DNA of 64,000 nucleotides, from positions 186,001-250,000 of the forward strand of contig CAMAXF010000001.1 in assembly GCA_945862305.1 (NCBI GenBank). The letters are read 5' to 3'. This document shows positions 15,590 to 25,600 of the stretch, piece after piece. Origin of the DNA: Bordetella parapertussis (lineage in GTDB: Bacteria > Pseudomonadota > Gammaproteobacteria > Burkholderiales > Burkholderiaceae_A). Position 1 is the stretch's first letter. Each line of letters starts with the position of its first letter. A program made the position numbers and the translations under genes. Below the pieces are notes generated by a model. That model did no database searches. It was not told where the DNA came from and was given only the letters and a program-made list of their open reading frames with translations.

Positions 15590-18475
15590 ATGTCGTTCTA
15601 TACCGCCCTAACCGGATTGAATGCCGCCACCGCCCAGCTCGGTGTGACCAGTAACAACATTGCCAACGTGGGCACCACGGGCTTTAAGCGTTCTCGCGCA
15701 GACTTCGGTGACATCTTCGCCACCTCGCCTTTGCAGAAGGCTTCTTCAGTGATTGGTCAGGGTGTGGCCTTGAAGTCGGTGACCCAGGAGTTCTCCCAGG
15801 GCAACATTCAGTTCTCGGCGAGTTCGCTCGACATCGCCATTACCGGTGACGGCTTTTTTCCCTTGAAATCTGCCGATGGCCTGCAGGACATCTACACCCG
15901 AAACGGCACCTTCCTGCTCGATGACTCCTTTGCGGTGGTGAACTCCGCGGGCCAGGCCCTCATGGCGGCGAGCGTGGACTCCTCTGGAAAGGCGGATTTG
16001 GAGAACCTTCGCAAGCTGATCATTCCACGCTCGACCACGGGCGATGCACGCGAGACCACCGAGATTGAGCTCAGCCTGAACGTGCCGGCCGACGGCGAGG
16101 TCATTACCGCCGAGTTTGATCCACTGGACCCCTCCACCTACAACCTCACCACGGCTGTGACCGTGTTCGATGCCGGTGGCAACGAGTACCTGGCCACGGT
16201 GTACTACGCCAAGACCCAGCGCGCGAGCCCCGATGCGCCCGAAAACAAATGGCAGACCCATGTTTACATTGGCGACACCAAGCTCGATGAGTTTCTCATC
16301 CAGGCCTCGGACAACAAGGGTGAGGCCCTGTATGTGAACAAGTATGGCCAGGTGCAGCCCGAGAGCGCCATTCCGCCGCAGGACATTGCACGTGGCATCA
16401 CCAAGCTCTTTAACTTAGACCGCCTCACGGACAAGGAGCCATCGGAGGCAGCGGAGTACACAGGTGCTGCCATTGACGGAACGATTGTGAGCAAACTGGC
16501 CTCTGGAACCTTTGATGTTTACGACGAGGTCATTGCAGAGACGGGTTACACGGCCGCAGACATCGCCGAAGACGGAATCGCTGTAAGCCTCAACATTGAC
16601 AGCTCCCCAACACCCGTTCGCATCGAATTGGGAGATCTCTTCGACGACACGGCAGAGCCGCTGAGTGGTGTCGAGTTGGCTCGGGTTCTTGAGGGGAAGA
16701 TCAACAAGGCCTACGGCGACTTGAGAACCTTTGATTTGTCTGATCTGGAAGATAGTACGACCGCAAATCAGCTGAATCTGTTTACGATGAAGGTTACTAA
16801 CTCAGCAGGCGCTTCGGTCGAAAAAGACATTTCGATTGATGTCACGGGCTACGACAAGAGTGCCTTGACCATCGAGGATCTGCAGACGCTGGTGCAGGCG
16901 GAGTTAGATAAGACCAATGCGAACGGCGGGTTCGATGCCAACGCCCCCACCTTCACATATTCCCCGTCCTCCCAGGCGCTTCTGTTTGCGCCGGTGAGCG
17001 GCACGACGGTCTCTATTAAATCCTTCGGCACCACAGCCACCAATGAAATCTTCGACCTCACCTCAACGTATGCGGTGGTCGATGATGAGACTGACAGCTA
17101 CGGCGGACTGGTCATTCCCAATGGCGAATCGATTCGATCCTACGAGGCTCGTTACTCCGACAGTGACCAGCGCACGGGCATTCGTGTTCGATTTGATGCC
17201 ACCACTGGCACATTCAGCATTTTCTCGGGCACCACGGGCGACGAATCCTCTGTTGAGATTCTTTACCCTCTCGAGGACGGTGAGACCGATGAGGCCACCG
17301 GCACACGCCTGACTGCTGCAACCTACGGGGCCGATACAGGCTCCCACAAGGCAGCCTTCGAGGCATTCAAGGCGATCTTCGCCTTTGAGCCTGGCGAGAC
17401 TGCCGCAGAGGACCTTCCCACCCGGGGTGTTCGATCGTTGCCAGCCTCGGTGCTGGGCACACCCATCGGCCTGAACCTCGACAACCGCTTTACCTTGAGC
17501 TCGGAAACCAACCGCTTTACGGTGACTGTGGACAACGTGACGGGCCTCATCGAGCTTCCCATCGGCGAAGAGTTCACCAAAGAGTCGTTCCGCGAGGAGT
17601 TGGAGTTCCGAATCAATTCGCTTGAAGATACTCGCGGGCGCTCAGTCAACGGCGTGAAGGTGACCTACGAGACGGTGGGCAACGCCACCCAACTTCGCAT
17701 CACCACCGGCACCGAGGGGGATGACTCTTTCTTGAAAGTCACCGGCCCCAGCATTTGGGGCCTGCAAGACCTGCCCAGTGGCCGGGGTAGTACCGAGCGC
17801 TGGCTGGTGCCCCCGCAGGCCGAGAATGCCAACGGCGTGCCGCTCTACGTGGACCGTGACGGCAACGAAACCACCCAGGCCGGCGACTTCTCGGAAGACG
17901 AGACCCGCGAGCTCTGGTCGCCCATCTTTCTGGACAAGGGTGAACTCACCTTCAATACAGCCGGTAACCTGGTGTCCCCACGTGAGTCGATTGCCTTCAA
18001 GGCCACCACCATTGGTGACACCGGTGCCACGTTGCAGTTCTCGATCAATTACGACGGCTCCACCCAGTTCTCCTCACCGTTCTCGGTGCTGGCCCAAGAC
18101 CAGAACGGCCGCCCGGAAGGCGACCTGATCGGTCTGGACATTGGTGACGACGGCCTGGTGTCTGCCAACTACTCCAACGGTTCGCAGAAGAACCTGGCCA
18201 AGGTGGTGCTGGCCAACTTCTCAGCGCCCACGGGCTTGCGCCAGATTGGTGATGCCAGTTACTACGCCACCTCCAAGTCGGGTGCCACAACACTCGGTGA
18301 AGCCGGCACGGCTGGTTTCGGAACGGTTCGAGCCGGTGCGCGCGAACGGGCCAACGTGGACCTCACCCAGGAGCTGATTGAGCTCATCACTGCACAGCGA
18401 AACTTCCAGGCCAACGCCAAGGCGATTGAAACGAACAACACGCTGACGCAGGCCATCATCAACATCCGGAGTTGA
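15590..18475 (+). CDS. flgE: Flagellar hook protein FlgE, very long
   Basis: The hook subunit: N-terminal GVTSNNIANVGTTGFKRSRADF, LDIAITGDGFFPL, and the C-terminal ELITAQRNFQANAKAIETNN mark it clearly. At 961 residues it is more than twice the common ~400-450. Roughly residues 290-600 form an insertion in the surface-exposed D2-D3 part with no recognised domain. This stretch (about 16450-17400) is visibly less GC-rich than the ends. A large external domain could alter hook stiffness or shield the hook from phage and immune recognition; that is inference. Confidence 0.93.
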   Translation: MSFYTALTGLNAATAQLGVTSNNIANVGTTGFKRSRADFGDIFATSPLQKASSVIGQGVALKSVTQEFSQGNIQFSASSLDIAITGDGFFPLKSADGLQDIYTRNGTFLLDDSFAVVNSAGQALMAASVDSSGKADLENLRKLIIPRSTTGDARETTEIELSLNVPADGEVITAEFDPLDPSTYNLTTAVTVFDAGGNEYLATVYYAKTQRASPDAPENKWQTHVYIGDTKLDEFLIQASDNKGEALYVNKYGQVQPESAIPPQDIARGITKLFNLDRLTDKEPSEAAEYTGAAIDGTIVSKLASGTFDVYDEVIAETGYTAADIAEDGIAVSLNIDSSPTPVRIELGDLFDDTAEPLSGVELARVLEGKINKAYGDLRTFDLSDLEDSTTANQLNLFTMKVTNSAGASVEKDISIDVTGYDKSALTIEDLQTLVQAELDKTNANGGFDANAPTFTYSPSSQALLFAPVSGTTVSIKSFGTTATNEIFDLTSTYAVVDDETDSYGGLVIPNGESIRSYEARYSDSDQRTGIRVRFDATTGTFSIFSGTTGDESSVEILYPLEDGETDEATGTRLTAATYGADTGSHKAAFEAFKAIFAFEPGETAAEDLPTRGVRSLPASVLGTPIGLNLDNRFTLSSETNRFTVTVDNVTGLIELPIGEEFTKESFREELEFRINSLEDTRGRSVNGVKVTYETVGNATQLRITTGTEGDDSFLKVTGPSIWGLQDLPSGRGSTERWLVPPQAENANGVPLYVDRDGNETTQAGDFSEDETRELWSPIFLDKGELTFNTAGNLVSPRESIAFKATTIGDTGATLQFSINYDGSTQFSSPFSVLAQDQNGRPEGDLIGLDIGDDGLVSANYSNGSQKNLAKVVLANFSAPTGLRQIGDASYYATSKSGATTLGEAGTAGFGTVRAGARERANVDLTQELIELITAQRNFQANAKAIETNNTLTQAIINIRS

Positions 18476-18500
18476 TTCGGGAGTGAATAGGACTTAAGCC

Positions 18501-19268
18501 ATGGACCGCCTTGCCTACACCGCCTTAAATTCCATCAATGAGCGTCGTACCAGCCGGCACGTGCTGGCCAATGAACTCGCGAATGTCTCGACGACGGGCT
18601 TTAAGCGCAGCTACGAGGCGGCCATGCAGGCGGTCAAGACCGAGGGCATGGGATACGACACCCGCATTTCACCTCAGATGGAAAAGATCGACCGGGTCTT
18701 CCTGACACCAGGCGCACTCATGGTGACCGGCCAGGCCACCGACATCGCCATTCTGGAGCAGGGCGTGCTGGGTGTTCAGGCGCCCAACGGCGAGGTGGCC
18801 TTCACCCGCCGAGGCGACCTCAAGACCAACGTGAACGGCGTGCTCGAAAACGGCCAAGGCCATTTGGTGCTGGATGAGGGCGGTGCGCCCATCACGGTGC
18901 CTCCTGGCTTTCTGGTAAACATCACCAAGCAGGGCGGCGTGTTTGTGCGCAACCCCACGGAGCCCGCCCCCCAGGCGGAGGTGCCCGTGGCCCAGCTCAT
19001 GCTGCGCGATGCCAGCGAAACCGTGCTGGTGCGCCGTGAGGACGGCCTCTTTGAGCCTTTCATCGACGGCGTTCGCCAGCCCGGCGACTTCCCCACCGGC
19101 CCCAAGCCCGTGGAGGTGGCACCGGGCGCGCTCGAGGGCAGCAATGTGAATCCCATCAGCGCCATGGTGAAGCTCATTGATGAGAGCCGTTCGTTTGAAT
19201 CCAGCATCCGGTTCATCAAATCCGCCAAAGAAATCGACGAAAGCGGCTCGCAACTCCTGCGTGCCTAG
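18501..19268 (+). CDS. flgF: Proximal rod protein FlgF
   Basis: A 255-residue rod protein of the FlgE/F/G family: NELANVSTTGFKRSYEA near the N-terminus, AFTRRGDLKTNVNGVL in the middle, and a C-terminal GSNVNPISAMVKLIDESRSFE helix. The length and the lack of an FlgE-type insertion fit FlgF. It follows flgE by 25 bases. Confidence 0.93.
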   Translation: MDRLAYTALNSINERRTSRHVLANELANVSTTGFKRSYEAAMQAVKTEGMGYDTRISPQMEKIDRVFLTPGALMVTGQATDIAILEQGVLGVQAPNGEVAFTRRGDLKTNVNGVLENGQGHLVLDEGGAPITVPPGFLVNITKQGGVFVRNPTEPAPQAEVPVAQLMLRDASETVLVRREDGLFEPFIDGVRQPGDFPTGPKPVEVAPGALEGSNVNPISAMVKLIDESRSFESSIRFIKSAKEIDESGSQLLRA

Positions 19269-19298
19269 CGGCAACCTTTTTAGGCCCGCTTTTTGCTT
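19269..19298 (+). promoter_or_regulatory. Sigma-54-like promoter between flgF and flgG
   Basis: TAGGCCCGCTTTTTGCTT (19281-19298) has GG and GC 12 bases apart and a strong -12 box; the -24 box is GGCCCG instead of GGCACG. A CGGCAAC element lies at 19269-19275, seven bases upstream. The 61-base gap is the largest within the flgB-flgL run, which fits an internal promoter. Confidence 0.5.
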
Positions 19299-19329
19299 CG
19301 TGTAGGGCAACTCTGTAAAGGAAGTCGAC

Positions 19330-20115
19330 ATGGACGCCTCACTCTGGATCTCGAAGACGGGACTCGACGCTCAGCAAAAACGCATGAGCGTGATTTCCAA
19401 CAACCTGGCCAACGTCAACACCACCGGTTTTAAGCGCGACCGGGCGGTCTTTGAAGACCTGCTCTACCAAAACGTGCGCCAGGCTGGCGGCCAGACCGGT
19501 GCCGACACCTTGGCACCCACGGGCCTCATGATGGGTACCGGCGCCCGGGTGCTCGCCAACGAGAAAATCCACGCCCAGGGCAACATGATCAACACCGAAA
19601 ACGCCCTCGACATTGCCGTGGACGGCCCGGGCTTTTTCCAGATCACCCAGGCCGACGGCACGATTGCCTACTCGCGTGATGGGGGCTTCAAGATTTCGGC
19701 CACAGGCCAGGTGGTGACCGCCAACGGCGATCTGCTCGACCCTGCCCTGGTGATTCCAGACAACGCCTCCTCCATCACGATCGGCCGAGACGGCATTGTC
19801 TCGGTGGAGATCGTCGCTGGGGGTGGACAGGTCCAGCTCGGTCAGATCAACCTGGCCCGCTTCATCAACCCGGCCGGTCTTCAGCCCATGGGCCAGAACC
19901 TCTACAAAGAAACCGCAGCCAGTGGCGCGCCCCAGGTCTTGGTGCCTGGCACCGCCGGTGTGGGATTTCTTCGCCAGGGCATGTTGGAAGCCTCCAACGT
20001 TAACGTGGTCGAAGAGATGGTCAACATGATCGAGACTCAGCGCGCCTACGAGGTGAACTCCAAGAGCATCTCGGCCACCGACGGCATGCTGCGCTTCCTC
20101 AACCAGAACCTCTAA
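19330..20115 (+). CDS. flgG: Distal rod protein FlgG
   Basis: A 261-residue distal rod subunit, the standard size. Signature motifs are SNNLANVNTTGFKRDRAVFE, the FlgG-typical GTGARVLANEKIHAQGN, DIAVDGPGFFQI, and the C-terminal VNVVEEMVNMIETQRAYEVN. A possible sigma-54 promoter precedes it. Confidence 0.96.
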   Translation: MDASLWISKTGLDAQQKRMSVISNNLANVNTTGFKRDRAVFEDLLYQNVRQAGGQTGADTLAPTGLMMGTGARVLANEKIHAQGNMINTENALDIAVDGPGFFQITQADGTIAYSRDGGFKISATGQVVTANGDLLDPALVIPDNASSITIGRDGIVSVEIVAGGGQVQLGQINLARFINPAGLQPMGQNLYKETAASGAPQVLVPGTAGVGFLRQGMLEASNVNVVEEMVNMIETQRAYEVNSKSISATDGMLRFLNQNL

Positions 20116-20131
20116 CTTGAAAGGCCGTGTG

Positions 20132-20830
20132 ATGCGCCTTGTTGCCTTGTTTTCCACGGTCTGCGCAGCCGCCGTGCTCGCCGGCTGCTCCTCGCCGCCC
20201 AAGATGGCGGCCGAGGAGTTCGCACCCGTTGTTCAACTACCGCCCGAGCCTGAGCGGCTCGTGACGGGTTCCATCTACAACGGTGGTCGAAACGACAACT
20301 GGTTCGGTCGCAAGAAGGATTACCGCGTCGGCGACATCATCACGGTCATTCTCAACGAGCAGACCCAGGCCAACCGGACCACGAACACCACTGCCACCCG
20401 AGAGACCTCGAATGATGTTGCCGCCGGCCTGGTTCCCAATATTGTGAGCAATCTTCCTGGCTTTGCCCGTGACCGGGCCGGGCGCATCACCAATGGCCTG
20501 AAACTTGACGGCTCGGAGATCAGCAGCGAGGCCACGGGCTCTGCAGTTCAGAATGCGACGCTTGAGGGCTCCGTGGCCGTCACCGTGACCCAGGTGCTCT
20601 CCAACGGAAACCTGGTGGTGCGTGGCGAGAAGGTGCTTGATCTCTCCGAGGGCAGCGAGACCATTCGCGTGGCGGGCATTGTTCGAAGCGAAGACATCGC
20701 GCCCAACGGAACCGTCTTCTCACGTCGCCTCGCCAATGCCCAGATTGCGTACACCGGCACGGGTGACCTGGCCAGCGCCAACAGGGTGCCCTGGGGCACC
20801 GGCATTCTCATGAAGCTCTGGCCGTTCTAA
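20132..20830 (+). CDS. flgH: L-ring lipoprotein FlgH
   Basis: A lipoprotein signal ending LAGC (residues 1-19) is followed by the FlgH body: GSIYNGG, NWFGRKKDYRVGDIITVIL, and GIVRSEDIAPNGTVFSRRLANAQIAYTGTG split over the conserved C-terminal half. It forms the outer-membrane L ring. ATG 20132 has AAAGG seven bases upstream; an in-frame TTG at 20117 lacks one. Confidence 0.95.
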   Translation: MRLVALFSTVCAAAVLAGCSSPPKMAAEEFAPVVQLPPEPERLVTGSIYNGGRNDNWFGRKKDYRVGDIITVILNEQTQANRTTNTTATRETSNDVAAGLVPNIVSNLPGFARDRAGRITNGLKLDGSEISSEATGSAVQNATLEGSVAVTVTQVLSNGNLVVRGEKVLDLSEGSETIRVAGIVRSEDIAPNGTVFSRRLANAQIAYTGTGDLASANRVPWGTGILMKLWPF

Positions 20831-20845
20831 ATGGAGGCCCGCCCC

Positions 20846-22075
20846 ATGGACCCATACAACCCCCTCCTGCAACCGTCGGTGCAACCCGCTAAGACGGCGC
20901 CAGACGTGTCGCTGCTCAGCCGCCTGGTTCAAAAAGCTTGCCAGGCGCTCGGCTGGATTGCTGCCGCGCTCGCACTTGCGGTTCTCTTGGCAGGCCCCGC
21001 CCAGGCCGATCGCGTGAAAGACCTCGCATCGGCCGCGAGCATGCGTTCGAACCAATTGCTGGGCTATGGCCTGGTGGTGGGCCTGGAAGGCACGGGTGAC
21101 GGCGCCGATGTGTCTGTGACCGCAAGCTCCATGAAGGCCATGCTCGGCCGCTTGGGCGTGAACATTGATGGCTCCTTGGGAGACTTCGACACCGCCAGTG
21201 GCGGAAAGCTGGATGTGAAAAATGTGGCGGCTGTGATGGTGACGGCCGAACTGCCGGGCTTTGCGAAGCCGGGCCAAAAGATTGATGTGAATGTGTCTGC
21301 CATTGGCAAGGCCAAGAGCCTGCGAGGCGGAACGCTCATCCTCACCAGCCTGCGCGGTGTGGATGGCCAGGTCTATGCACTCGCCCAGGGCGCACTCACA
21401 GCCACCGGTGTGACCGAGGAGGCCGCGGGCTCCCGGGTGACCCGAGGCGTGCCAACCGCAGCCCGCGTGCCCAGTGGCGCGATTGTGGAGCGTTCGGTGG
21501 CCACGCCGTTTGATACCGCCGAGTTGGTGCTACTCAATGTGCACGCCTCGGACTTCACCACCACCACGGCCATCGTGAATGAGATCAACAAGACTTTTGG
21601 TGGCGATGTGGCCAAGGCCCTCGACCCCGTCTCGATTGCCATCCGCGCCCCGCAGGACATCAGCCAGCGGGTCTCCTTCATGAGCATGGTGGAGAACCTT
21701 CAAGTCACCCCCGGTGAACCACCGGCCAAGGTGGTGGTGAACTCGCGCACCGGCACGGTGGTGATCAGCCGCAATGTGAAGGTCACGGCCGCAGCCGTCT
21801 CCCACGGCACCATCTCGGTGACGGTGGCCGCCACCAATGAGGTGAGCCAGCCACCATCTTTTGCTGGCGAGGGTGGTCAGACCCAGGCGGTTCAGAATGC
21901 CGATGTTGAAGTGGCCGAGCCACTTCGCCCCATGTTCCTGTTCCAGCCCGGTGTGGACCTTCGTCAGATTGTGGATGCGGTGAACCAGGTGGGTGCAACG
22001 CCTTCAGCCCTCATTGCCATTCTCGAAGCGCTCAAGAGCTCGGGCAGCCTGCGTGCTGAATTGGTGGTGATCTAA
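20846..22075 (+). CDS. flgI: P-ring protein FlgI
   Basis: The periplasmic P-ring subunit. After a long signal region with a hydrophobic core (residues ~35-55, cleaved after AGPAQA) comes the typical RVKDLASAASMRSNQLLGYG and GLVVGLEGTGDGADV. The C-terminus TPSALIAILEALKSSGSLRAEL is also diagnostic. ATG 20846 was chosen because GGAGG lies eight bases before it; the ATG at 20831 directly abuts the flgH stop and contains that site. FlgA is its chaperone. Confidence 0.95.
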   Translation: MDPYNPLLQPSVQPAKTAPDVSLLSRLVQKACQALGWIAAALALAVLLAGPAQADRVKDLASAASMRSNQLLGYGLVVGLEGTGDGADVSVTASSMKAMLGRLGVNIDGSLGDFDTASGGKLDVKNVAAVMVTAELPGFAKPGQKIDVNVSAIGKAKSLRGGTLILTSLRGVDGQVYALAQGALTATGVTEEAAGSRVTRGVPTAARVPSGAIVERSVATPFDTAELVLLNVHASDFTTTTAIVNEINKTFGGDVAKALDPVSIAIRAPQDISQRVSFMSMVENLQVTPGEPPAKVVVNSRTGTVVISRNVKVTAAAVSHGTISVTVAATNEVSQPPSFAGEGGQTQAVQNADVEVAEPLRPMFLFQPGVDLRQIVDAVNQVGATPSALIAILEALKSSGSLRAELVVI

Positions 22076-22076
22076 G

Positions 22077-22625
22077 GTGAACGTGAACGAGTCCGGTGAT
22101 GTCCGCAGTGCCTTGGATTTCCAAGGCCTTGGTCAATTGCGTGCCCAGGCGGCCCAGACCAAAGATGCCGCAAGCAACCCGGCGCTTCGCAAGGCGGCCG
22201 AGCAGTTTGAGTCCATGTTCCTGCAGATCATGATCAAGACCATGCGGGAGGCCACGGCCTCAAACGAAGAGGGCGACCTCATGGGCTCTTCCACTACAAA
22301 GACCTACGAAGCCCTCTTTGACCAAGAAATTGCCCAAGAGATGGCCAAGAAGGGCGGCGTGGGCCTGGCCGACATGCTCGTGAAATCTTTTGAGCGCAAT
22401 CAGCCGGGCCAAGTGCACGTGGACCCCTCGGCCGACCCCGCCACCGCAGAAGTGTTGGCCGAGCGCATGGTCTTACTGAAGGAATCGGCCCAGAAAGGCC
22501 TGCCTTTAGCGCCAAAGTTAAAAGGATTGCCCTTGAATGTGGAACAGGCCACGGGCATGGCGCTGCCCAAGGCCAAGACCAACCTGCCCATCGACCTCAA
22601 CAAGATGATGGGGGGCCACCGCTAG
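22077..22625 (+). CDS. flgJ: Rod-cap protein FlgJ, single-domain form
   Basis: Only the N-terminal rod-binding domain is present (ALRKAAEQFESMFLQIMIKT, LMGSSTTKTYEALFDQEIAQ, MAKKGGVGLADMLV), followed by an ~80-residue helical, Pro/Lys-rich tail. The C-terminal glucosaminidase domain of dual-domain FlgJ is absent, so wall opening must come from another enzyme; the LysM/lysozyme-like gene at 12919 is the nearest candidate. The start is GTG two bases after the flgI stop. Confidence 0.9.
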   Translation: MNVNESGDVRSALDFQGLGQLRAQAAQTKDAASNPALRKAAEQFESMFLQIMIKTMREATASNEEGDLMGSSTTKTYEALFDQEIAQEMAKKGGVGLADMLVKSFERNQPGQVHVDPSADPATAEVLAERMVLLKESAQKGLPLAPKLKGLPLNVEQATGMALPKAKTNLPIDLNKMMGGHR

Positions 22626-22640
22626 CGCGGGGACTGAGCC

Positions 22641-25600
22641 ATGACTGATCTCGTCTCCATTGCCGGCTCCGCAGTTGCGGCCTACCAGCGTGCCCTGGGT
22701 ACGGTGGCCAACAACATCGCCAACGTAGACAGCGCGGGCTACACCCGGCAAGAGGCGGGCCTGATTGAAAACGCGCCGCGCTCCTATGGCACCAGCTACC
22801 TGGGCACGGGCGTGAATGTCACGGGCATCAAGCGGCTCTACGATGCCTTCATTGAGAACAGCCTTCGCAATGCCAACACCGAGCTCGGCACCCAAGGCCC
22901 GCTGGTGAACTACGCCAACCGCGTGGTGGACATCATGGGCAATGAAGAGGTGGGCCTGCTCTCGGCGTTCGACCAATTTTTTGACTCGGCCCGGCAGCTC
23001 GCCACCGATTCCTCCTCCATCATTCTTCGGGCCCAGTTCATCAGCAAGGCCGAGGCTCTGGCCTCTCGCTTCCAGGGGCTTAACACCCAGTTGAACCTGG
23101 TGGCCCAAGAGACCGCCGAAGCCTTAAAGAGCGAGACAGATTCTCTCAACAGCCTGAGTGAGCAGTTGGCCCTCGTGAATGCCCAGTTGGGCAAGACCAA
23201 GATCATTGAGCGCCAGCCGCCCGCCATCATGGACCAGCGCGACGAGATTCTTCGCCAGATGGCGGCGCTCGCCAAGGTTCAGGTCACCGAGCGCAGCAAC
23301 GGCCAGGTGGTGGTGTCCATCGGGGCGTCATCCAGCGGCGGTGAGATTGTGAATGGCGACACCTTCCGGCCGGTCACGGCCGTGATGAGCTCCTCGTCGG
23401 TGGGCAAGGTGGACCTGGTGATTGATGCTGCCTCGCCTCGGGCCGAGGCTGTGTTTGGATTCTCCGGGGGCAGCATCTCGGGCCTCATGAACTTCCGCAG
23501 CCAGTTGCTAGAGCCCAGCTTCACCGGGCTGGACAACCTGGCCCGCAACCTGGCCATTGAGGCCAATGCCATCCACCGCGAGGGCATTGACCTCGAAGGC
23601 CGCAACGGCGTCGACCTCTTCCGGATCGACCCCCAGTTCTCGATGGTCTCCAACAGTGGCGACACCGATGTGCGCTACAGCGCCAGCGTGCTGGACTTGG
23701 CCACCTACTCAGCCAACACGCTGCGGCTGGATTACCGGGCCAATGCCGGACAGATCAACAACGTGGTGCTCATGGGCCAGTTCAAGGTGGGCGAGCAGAT
23801 CACGGTCAACTTGAACGGGGCCGAGAAACGGCTGACCATCTCCGGTGCGCTCTCGACGGGCTCGGATGCCGGCACCACCCTGGCCGAAGGGAGTGATATT
23901 GAATTAGACGAGGTACAGGCCCAGTTGCGTACCTTCCTGGAGGGTGGCAATGGCTCCTCCGTGGGCGGTGTATTCGGCCTGCAGATCAGCGTGGACGACG
24001 GCACGGGCACCGACCTGCTGATCACCAGCGATGTGTTGGGCGCATTCAACCTTCAGGTGAGTACCAGCAGCGACGGCGGCCGCATTGATGAGCTCATCAG
24101 CCGTGGCCAGTGGACACTCACCGACACCGTGTCGGGAGAGAGCACCACGGGCACCAAGAGCGTGGCCTTGAATGGCATTCAGCTCGACCTCTCTGGCGAG
24201 GCCAAAGACGGCGAGATTCTGTTCCTGAACATTGCAAACTCACCCTCGGCTGGCCTGCGCGTGGCCGTGGATGACCCCAACCGCGTGGCCGCTGCTGCCC
24301 GGTTCCGGGTGATTGAAAACCAGTTCAACCCGAGCAAGGTGAGCGCCAGTCTGTTCGAGACGCCCGAAGACTTCAGTGCCGACCGCGGCCTGTGGCTCGA
24401 CAGCGTGGTGGGCGACGCCCCCGACTTCGACCGGCTGGACAACAACATTCTGGCCTCTGAGGCTGTGCGGTTCAGTGGCCCCAAGGCCACACCGATTGCC
24501 ATCGTGCCCGCAGGCTACAAAGACACCACGCTGTTTTTGGGTGAGATTGGAACCCAGCCACTCAACCTGCAGGTGATGACCCGTGATGGGCGCCATTTGC
24601 TGGGGCAGTTCCTCGAGCCGGCCGCTGAGCGTATTGTTCAGGAGCAGGAGCGATTGGGGGTGGACTCGCTCAGTGACGAACAGATGGCCGTGCTGTACGA
24701 CGAGGCCGGAGAGAGTTTCTTGTTGCAAGCCAAGCTTGCCGATGTCTCCTTTTCTGGCGGTTCGACCTACTCTCATCAGTACTTGAATGCAGTTGGCGAC
24801 GAGTCTTACCGTGGGATGGATATCTTCTACGGAGTGAGGGCTGATGCGAAGGAGATCCCGCAGCTCACGCTGGACCACGTATACGGGTCTATTGAACAAA
24901 TCAAAGCCTCGGTCACGAGTGCTGCTGTTGGAGAGATTCGAGCCACGTTTGGGGACGTGATCTTCTCCGAGGGGGACTTAACCCTCAACGGCGTCTCACT
25001 TGGGAAACTCACCCTTGAGAATGATGGCAACGGCGACCCGATTCTTCAGCTGACTCGAACAAATAGCGAGGGTGTTGAGGTCACGGTCAACTTAAGTGAT
25101 TTATCTGATGACTTTCTGTCGCCTGAACTGGATGGAACTGAGTTCATCCTCAATGCGACACACATCAAGGCTTACCTGGATGCGCACAACTACAACCAGA
25201 TCAGTGATGAGCCGTCAGCATATGGGGACGGGGGTGATCTTGCTGAGTTTGCTCGAACGTTTGGAACGACTGTCACCGTGACGGAATATGTCGATGACTT
25301 GGGGGAGATACAGCAGTCTCTTACTTTAACTAGAGAGTATGAGAACGTCGGCGAGCAACAGAGGTTAGATTTCACAAATGCAGTAGATGTGGATGGGCAA
25401 ATCACAATTGACGGCGTGACCGTCAACCTCGTCGAGGGAGAGACCGCCATTCAAGTGGCAGCGAAGGTTGCTGCTGCACTTCAGGAATCTTCCGCTTATG
25501 GCCGCCAGTCAGGTCGAACCGTCTCCCTCAGCGAGAATCGGGTCACTGTAACGTTTGGGGTGGCTGAGGGAGATGTCGATGAAAATCTCTTGGCCGCAAC

